A DNA stretch of 64,000 bases, from the NCBI RefSeq assembly GCF_000719955.1, contig NZ_JOII01000004.1:344161-408160 (forward strand). The letters run 5' to 3'. Position numbers and translations under genes: made by a program. Source of the stretch: Streptomyces albidoflavus (GTDB lineage: Bacteria > Actinomycetota > Actinomycetes > Streptomycetales > Streptomycetaceae). Numbering within the stretch: position 1 is the stretch's first letter; each line of letters starts with the position of its first letter. Shown in pieces: positions 60,117-64,000 of the stretch. The notes beneath the pieces were generated by a model. It worked only from the letters and a program-made list of their open reading frames with translations, did not search any database and was not told the origin of the DNA.

Positions 60117-61006
60117 AGCCCCTCCATCGTGCTGCGCATCTTGTCGTAGCCCGAGAGCCGCACCACGACCAGGGAGATGACCGTGGAGACGAGGACCAGG
60201 AGCAGGGCGACGGCGGAGGCCGCTCCGTAGTCGAAGCTCTTGAACGCCTTCTGGTACATGTAGAACGCGCTGATGGTGGTGTCGCTGCCCGGTCCGCCCT
60301 GGGTCAGGATGAGCACGGTGTCGAAGGTGGTGAGTCCGCCGACCACCATGAGGATCACCGAGGTGATGAGCGCGTTGCGCAGCTGCGGCAGGGTGATGTG
60401 GAAGAACTGCCGGACGGTGCCCGCGCCGTCGATCTGCGCCGCCTGGTAGAGGACCTGCGGTATCGCCCGCGCCGCGCCCTGGTAGATCAGTGTGTGCAGG
60501 GGCGTGAACTGCCAGGTGCTGACGAAGACGAGGACGCCGATCGCGGTGGCCTGCGACCCGAACAGGTTGCCGTCGCCGAAGAGCCAGGCGGCGTGTGCGG
60601 GCACCCCGAGGTTGGGGTCGAGGACGGCGCGCCACAGCACGGAGACGGCGGCGATGGAGAGCAGCATCGGGACGAAGTAGACGGCGGACAGGACGGCCCG
60701 GTTGCGCTGGTGCCCCGCCGCCCAGACGCCGAGCAGGATGCTCAGCGGGGTCTGGACGAGGACCCCGAGCGCGGTGAGCAGGACGCTCAGCCAGAGGCTC
60801 TTGAGCATGACCGGGTCGTCGAGCAGCGTCCGCCAGTTGTCGAGCCCGGCGAACTCCGGGCCGCTCAGCCCGTCCCAGTGGGCGAACGAGAGGACGGCGA
60901 CCATGACGAGCGGGACGACGGCGAAGAGGCCGAAGAAGACGGCGGCGGGGACCGCCCAGAGGAATCCCGGGCGGGCCGGTCCGGCGGGGGTCGCGGTTCG
61001 GGTCAT
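60113..61006 (-). CDS. Sugar ABC permease, MalF/BxlF type
   Basis: The 297-residue protein has six helices and the EAA loop YQAAQIDGAGTVRQFFHITLP of the CUT1 MalF subfamily. The N-terminal FLWAVPAAVFFGLFAVVPLV is the first helix. The ATG overlaps the binding-protein stop (ATGA). It works with the MalG-type partner and a shared ATPase such as MsiK, which is not encoded here, as is normal for Streptomyces CUT1 systems. Confidence 0.93.
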   Translation of the reverse strand: MTRTATPAGPARPGFLWAVPAAVFFGLFAVVPLVMVAVLSFAHWDGLSGPEFAGLDNWRTLLDDPVMLKSLWLSVLLTALGVLVQTPLSILLGVWAAGHQRNRAVLSAVYFVPMLLSIAAVSVLWRAVLDPNLGVPAHAAWLFGDGNLFGSQATAIGVLVFVSTWQFTPLHTLIYQGAARAIPQVLYQAAQIDGAGTVRQFFHITLPQLRNALITSVILMVVGGLTTFDTVLILTQGGPGSDTTISAFYMYQKAFKSFDYGAASAVALLLVLVSTVISLVVVRLSGYDKMRSTMEGL

Positions 61007-62304
61007 GGGGTCGGCAGCGCCTGCATGGCCGCGATGAAGGCGTCCTCGTCCAGCGAGCCGTTGAAGAACTGCTGGAGCGCCTGGTACATCGAGGTGGCCG
61101 CCGACTGCGGGTACGCCTGGTCCCAGGAGAGCTGGAACGCGGGGGCCTCCTTGACCAGGTCGTACTGGAACGTGGCGAACTCGGGGCTGGCCGCGGTGTC
61201 CAGGAACTCCTCGGTGTTGGTGGTGGTCGGCAGGTTGCCGATGCCGAGCTGCGCCTTGACGAACTGGTCCGAGTACATGAGCTTCAGGAACTCGGCGGCG
61301 GCCTCCGGGTGCTTCGTCCGCTTGAGCACGGAGTAGAAGTTGTTGGTGTTGCCGACGATGTTGGCCTGGTCGCCCTTGCCGCCTTCGACGGAGGGGAAGG
61401 CGCTGTACCCGAGGTCGTTCTCGGCGAACTCGGGGTGCGCGTCCTGCTGCGTCGAGTACTCCCACGAGCCCATCAGCTCGAAGGCGGCCTTGCCGGTCGC
61501 CAGGAGGGTGGCGGAGCCCTGGTCGGTGAACTTCACCGAGTCGTAGTTGGTGCCGAAGGCCCCCGCGTCGACCAGTTCCCTGATCTTGCCCAGCGCCTCG
61601 CGGCTGTCCGGGCTCGCCCAGACCTCCCGGTCGCCCGCGAGCGCCTTCTCGAAGAGTTCCGGGCCGGCGATGCGGTCGTAGAGGTACTCGAACCACATCA
61701 GCGTCGGCCACCGGTCGCCGCCGCCCAGCGCGATCGGGGTGACGCCGTCCGACTTCAGCGCCATGACCGCCGCGAGCAGGTCGTCCCAGGTCTCGGGCGG
61801 TTCGACGCCCGCCTTCTTCAGGACCTTGCCGTTGTGGAAGAGCAGCACGGGCTGCGTCCCGCGCATGGGGACCCCGTAGGAGGCGCCGTCGACCACCGCG
61901 CTGTTGAAGACGGACGGCAGGAACTTCTCCTTGAGGGCGGGGTCCTCCTCGATGAACGGGTCCAGCGGGAGCAGCAGGTCGGCGTCGACGAACGGCTTGA
62001 TGCTGCCGCCGCCCCAGTTGAAGAAGACGTCGGGCGCCTGCTTGCTGTTGATGATCGTCTGGAGTTTGGCCTGGTAGTCGGCGCCCGGGATGGTGTCCAG
62101 GACGGCCTTCACCTTCGACGTCTTGTTGAAGGTGGCGACGATCTCCTTCTCCACCTTGTTCGCCGCGTCCCCGTAGACCAGGACGCGGATGGTGTCGTCG
62201 GCGGCCGCACCGGAGTCCGCCCCGCACCCGGACAGGGGCAGCACCAATGCCAGTGCGGCAGCACCGACGACGACGGTCCGCGAGAACCGTGCGCGTTGTC
62301 TCAT
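61003..62304 (-). CDS. Sugar-binding lipoprotein of ABC importer, BxlE-like
   Basis: The 433-residue protein has a lipoprotein signal (LALVLPLSGC, lipidated C27) and a family 1 sugar-binding fold (ADYQAKLQTIINSKQAPDVF, GVPMRGTQPVLLFHNGKVLK, WPTLMWFEYLYDRIAGPELF, GTNYDSVKFTDQGSATLLAT). It captures an oligosaccharide, probably xylobiose by gene order. AAGGGTGG lies before the ATG, and the CGAAA-type operators overlap this leader, so its translation and transcription start region is under the LacI regulator. Confidence 0.92.
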   Translation of the reverse strand: MRQRARFSRTVVVGAAALALVLPLSGCGADSGAAADDTIRVLVYGDAANKVEKEIVATFNKTSKVKAVLDTIPGADYQAKLQTIINSKQAPDVFFNWGGGSIKPFVDADLLLPLDPFIEEDPALKEKFLPSVFNSAVVDGASYGVPMRGTQPVLLFHNGKVLKKAGVEPPETWDDLLAAVMALKSDGVTPIALGGGDRWPTLMWFEYLYDRIAGPELFEKALAGDREVWASPDSREALGKIRELVDAGAFGTNYDSVKFTDQGSATLLATGKAAFELMGSWEYSTQQDAHPEFAENDLGYSAFPSVEGGKGDQANIVGNTNNFYSVLKRTKHPEAAAEFLKLMYSDQFVKAQLGIGNLPTTTNTEEFLDTAASPEFATFQYDLVKEAPAFQLSWDQAYPQSAATSMYQALQQFFNGSLDEDAFIAAMQALPTP

Positions 62305-62316
62305 CGACCCACCCTT

Positions 62317-62348
62317 CGAAACTTTTTCGACACAGTGCCGAAACTTCG
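62317..62348. promoter_or_regulatory. Two CGAA...TTCG operators for the LacI regulator
   Basis: CGAAA-CTT-TTTCG (62317-62329) and CGAA-AC-TTCG (62339-62348) are perfect inverted repeats with centres about 20 bases apart, two helical turns. They lie between the promoter and the binding-protein start. Xylan-utilisation regulators of Streptomyces (BxlR type) bind GAAA/TTTC palindromes. A third TTTCGAAA occurs at 62534-62541 inside the LacI coding sequence. Confidence 0.6.
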
Positions 62349-62357
62349 TGGGTCGGG

Positions 62358-62387
62358 ACGCTAGGACTCCCCCTCGCAGGGGGTCAA
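62358..62387 (-). promoter_or_regulatory. Promoter of the sugar-import operon
   Basis: On the minus strand TTGACC (62382-62387) and TAGCGT (62358-62363) are 18 bases apart, a good match to the Streptomyces vegetative consensus. The spacer holds a CCCCCT-CGC-AGGGGG palindrome overlapping the -35 box. Transcription would start near 62351, just ahead of the two CGAA-type operators. Confidence 0.6.
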
Positions 62388-62456
62388 CCCTCGGTCACCG
62401 GGTTATCAAAGCGTTACGTCTGGGCGGCAGTTGGCCCGTGATCTATGCTCCTGGCC

Positions 62457-63476
62457 ATGCGCGATGACGAGAAGACGGGCCGCATCACCCTGGCGCAGGT
62501 GGCCCAGCGGGCCGGCGTCTCCATTTCGACAGTTTCGAAAGTCCTCAACGGGCGGCAGGACGTGGCGGCCCCCACCCGGATCAAGGTGGAACGCCTGCTG
62601 GAGGCGCACGCGTACCGGCGCACCACACGGTCGGCCCACGAGGCGCCCCTCATCGAGATCGTCTTCCACGAGCTGGAGAGCATCTGGGCGATGGAACTGA
62701 TCCGGGGCGTGGAGAACGTCGCCAAGACCCACGGCGCCGGCGTCGTCCTCACCGAGAGCGGAACGCGCCACGCGCCGGGCCCCGACTGGATGGAGGCGAT
62801 GCTCCAACGCCGTCCGCTCGGTGTCGTCCTGGTCTTCTCCGCCCTGCCCGGCGAGGTGAAGGAGCAGCTCAGGGCGCGTTCGATCCCCTTCGTCATCATC
62901 GACCCGGCGGGCGACCCGGACCCCGACGTGCCCTCGGTGGGATCGGCCAACTGGAACGGCGGACTGGCCGCCACCCGCCACCTCATCGAGTGCGGCCACC
63001 GGCGCATCGGCGTCATCACCGGCCCCGAGGACATGCTCTGCTCCCGCGCCCGGCTCGACGGCTACCGGTCGGCGATGACCATGGCGGGGCTCGAAGTCGA
63101 CCCCGCACTCATCCTGTTCGGCGACTTCCACGTGGAGGGCGGCTACGACCGCGCCACCGAGATGCTCTCCCGCCCCCGGCCCCCCACCGCGATCTTCGCC
63201 GGCAGCGACCTCCAGGCCCTCGGCGTCCTGGAAGCCGCCCGGGTCCAGGGCCTCCGCGTCCCCCACGACCTCTCGGTCGTCGGCTACGACGACGTCTCCC
63301 TCGCCCGCTGGGCCAGCCCCGCCCTGACCACCATCCACCAGCCCCTCCGCCAGATGGCGGAGGAGGCCACCCAGATGCTGCTGCGCCTACGGGACAGGGA
63401 ACCGGTCTCCACCCGCCTGGAACTGGCCACGAGCCTGGTGGTCCGGAAGAGCACGGGGGCGCCGGCGGGGGGCTGA
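62457..63476 (+). CDS. LacI-family repressor of the sugar-import cluster (BxlR-like)
   Basis: The 339-residue protein has a LacI helix-turn-helix (ITLAQVAQRAGVSISTVSKV, residues 8-30) with hinge, and a periplasmic-binding-like sugar domain (GVVLVFSALPG, IGVITGPEDMLCSRARLDGY, TAIFAGSDLQALGVLEAARV, DLSVVGYDDVSLARWASPAL). It is divergent from the import operon. The ATG at 62457 follows a TATGCT -10-like box by 7 bases and has no ribosome site, so a leaderless transcript is likely; an ATG four codons upstream is the alternative. The inducer is probably xylobiose or a related sugar. Confidence 0.9.
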   Translation: MRDDEKTGRITLAQVAQRAGVSISTVSKVLNGRQDVAAPTRIKVERLLEAHAYRRTTRSAHEAPLIEIVFHELESIWAMELIRGVENVAKTHGAGVVLTESGTRHAPGPDWMEAMLQRRPLGVVLVFSALPGEVKEQLRARSIPFVIIDPAGDPDPDVPSVGSANWNGGLAATRHLIECGHRRIGVITGPEDMLCSRARLDGYRSAMTMAGLEVDPALILFGDFHVEGGYDRATEMLSRPRPPTAIFAGSDLQALGVLEAARVQGLRVPHDLSVVGYDDVSLARWASPALTTIHQPLRQMAEEATQMLLRLRDREPVSTRLELATSLVVRKSTGAPAGG

Positions 63477-63486
63477 ACAATGGGCC

Positions 63487-63510
63487 CTGAGGCCCACCCG
63501 TCGGCCTCAG
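63487..63510. terminator. Hairpin between LacI gene and leftward gene remnant
   Basis: CTGAGGCC (63487-63494) and GGCCTCAG (63503-63510) are exact complements around an 8-base loop. The right arm includes the stop codon of the leftward remnant, so the hairpin probably served two convergent genes before the IS insertion. Confidence 0.65.
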
Positions 63511-63575
63511 CCCAAGAAGCTCAGCCGCACCTTGCGGTCGGGGTTGTCCACGTTCGTGTCGACCAAACTCCGTTT
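63507..63575 (-). pseudogene. 3' remnant of a gene interrupted by the IS5-family element
   Basis: Read leftward from the IS boundary, the frame gives SLVDTNVDNPDRKVRLSFLG and stop. It reads like a natural C-terminus, is followed at once by a convergent hairpin, and its 5' part must lie beyond the right edge if the element interrupted it. The original gene cannot be named from about 22 codons, and chance is possible. Confidence 0.4.
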
Positions 63576-63615
63576 AGAGTTCATCTCATTTGGTTGGCTC
63601 GGTATTCTGTGCGTC

Positions 63616-63975
63616 ATGGTGGGGATCGTTGAGCGGTTGGTGCCGGACGAGTTGTGGGAGTTGTTCCAGCGGGTGGTGCCGGAGGTGCCGTCGAGGCCGC
63701 AGGGCGGTGGTCGGCGTCGGCACGGTGACCGGGAAGTGCTGGCCGCGATCGTCTTCGTGGCCACGTCGGGTTGCACCTGGCAGCAGCTGCCTTCGGCGTC
63801 GTTCGGCCCGTCCGGAGCAACGGCCCACCGGCGGTTCTCGGAGTGGTCGAAGGCCAGGGTGTGGGCCAAGCTCCACCGCCTGGTCCTCGACGAACTCGGC
63901 GCCCGCGGCGAGCTGGACTGGTCGCGGTGCGCGATCGACTCGGTGAACATGCGGGCCCTGAAAAGGGGGACCTGA
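63616..63975 (+). CDS. IS5-family transposase, OrfA (frameshifted to OrfB)
   Basis: The 119-residue product has the DUF4096 start of IS427-type transposases: MVGIVERLVPDELWELFQRV, RRHGDREVLAAIVFVATSGC and TWQQLP, HRRFSEWSKARVWAKLHRLV, DWSRCAIDSVNMRALKRG. It stops at TGA 63973-63975. In the -1 frame the family continuation KGDLTGPNPVDRG reads through to the window end. The join lies at CTGAAAAGGGGGACC (63958-63972), so OrfAB is expected to arise by -1 frameshifting there. The catalytic D of the first DDE block is the one in CAIDSVN. Confidence 0.85.
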   Translation: MVGIVERLVPDELWELFQRVVPEVPSRPQGGGRRRHGDREVLAAIVFVATSGCTWQQLPSASFGPSGATAHRRFSEWSKARVWAKLHRLVLDELGARGELDWSRCAIDSVNMRALKRGT

Positions 63976-64000
63976 CAGGTCCGAATCCTGTCGACCGGGG
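63960..64000 (+). CDS. IS5-family transposase, OrfB start (partial, -1 frame)
   Basis: From the slippery GAAAAGGGGG the -1 frame reads EKGDLTGPNPVDRG before the window ends. This is the standard sequence after the first catalytic Asp in IS427-group transposases. The remainder, with the other DDE residues, lies outside. Confidence 0.7.

Larger units (their letters stand above)
63577..64000 (+). mobile_element. IS5-family (IS427-type) insertion sequence, left part
   Basis: The left end appears to be GAGTTCATCTCATTTGG at 63577, preceded by a TA dinucleotide, the usual target of this group. The two-frame transposase follows. GC content drops near the boundary compared with neighbouring genes. 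The right end, its inverted repeat and the second TA copy lie outside the window. Confidence 0.7.

Noticed and set aside
60113..62227. Apparent 704-residue permease with long N-terminus
   Set aside because: The extension is an out-of-frame reading of the binding-protein gene; the ATGA junction at 61003-61006 gives the true start.
1..64000. CRISPR arrays, tRNA or rRNA genes, prophage or defence systems
   Set aside because: No regularly spaced repeat arrays, cloverleaf sequences or phage/defence protein motifs were noticed on reading; a tRNAscan or CRISPR search would be decisive.

Overview
The window reads as chromosomal DNA of a Streptomyces or close actinobacterial relative. GC content is very high, codon third positions are almost all G or C, GTG starts and 4-base ATGA/GTGA gene overlaps are common, strong GC-rich hairpins without U tracts separate convergent genes, and several sites resemble known Streptomyces operators (DasR-type GGTCTAGACC, a partial iron box). 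About 50 protein genes are supported. No rRNA, tRNA, CRISPR array or phage module was seen.

Layout. 0-10 kb: 5' end of a lactonase gene with a DasR-like site, a small membrane protein, a giant CtpI-type P-type ATPase, an Hsp20-glutamate decarboxylase pair, and a YdeP-type molybdopterin oxidoreductase. 10-20.5 kb: a FUSC transporter, then a molybdenum-enzyme island with moaE, moeA and moaA divergent from a second YdeP/FdhA-like oxidoreductase, an MFS transporter, a shortened fdhD and a LysR regulator. 20.5-26 kb: hypothetical protein, DUF1345 protein, second FUSC transporter, Lrp regulator, HAD phosphatase, MFS transporter. 26-32.5 kb: siderophore-iron uptake (AraC regulator, ATPase, lipoprotein, double-length permease) followed by a GNAT-C39 peptidase protein. 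32.6-38 kb: sugar porter with a glucose-6-phosphate dehydrogenase paralogue, and a PQQ-repeat Ser/Thr kinase. 38-52.5 kb: a propionate/valine/glyoxylate region bounded by two cobalamin riboswitches: ferredoxin plus FhuF-like protein, malate synthase, a PrpR/RamB-type regulator, prpDBC, and a five-gene overlapping valine-catabolic operon led by mmsA. 52.5-55.5 kb: two TetR regulators and an EmrB-type exporter. 55.5-63.5 kb: secreted PQQ sugar dehydrogenase and a bxl-like xylo-oligosaccharide uptake cluster. 63.5 kb to the end: the left end of an IS5-family element that cuts a short gene remnant.

How the genes fit together. In the 38-52.5 kb region the mmsA operon should turn valine into propionyl-CoA, prpCDB should turn propionyl-CoA plus oxaloacetate into pyruvate and succinate without B12, and malate synthase would use glyoxylate. 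The mmsA operon sits behind a complete promoter, B12 riboswitch and possible mini-ORF. That suggests B12 status sets whether carbon flows through this B12-independent route. This is the most interesting arrangement in the window. Other points of note are an internal gap in FdhD, tandem TTCCG arrays at both ends of the moaA/oxidoreductase intergenic region, co-location of gadB-, hsp20- and ydeP-type genes, and substitutions at the substrate site of the glucose-6-phosphate dehydrogenase paralogue.
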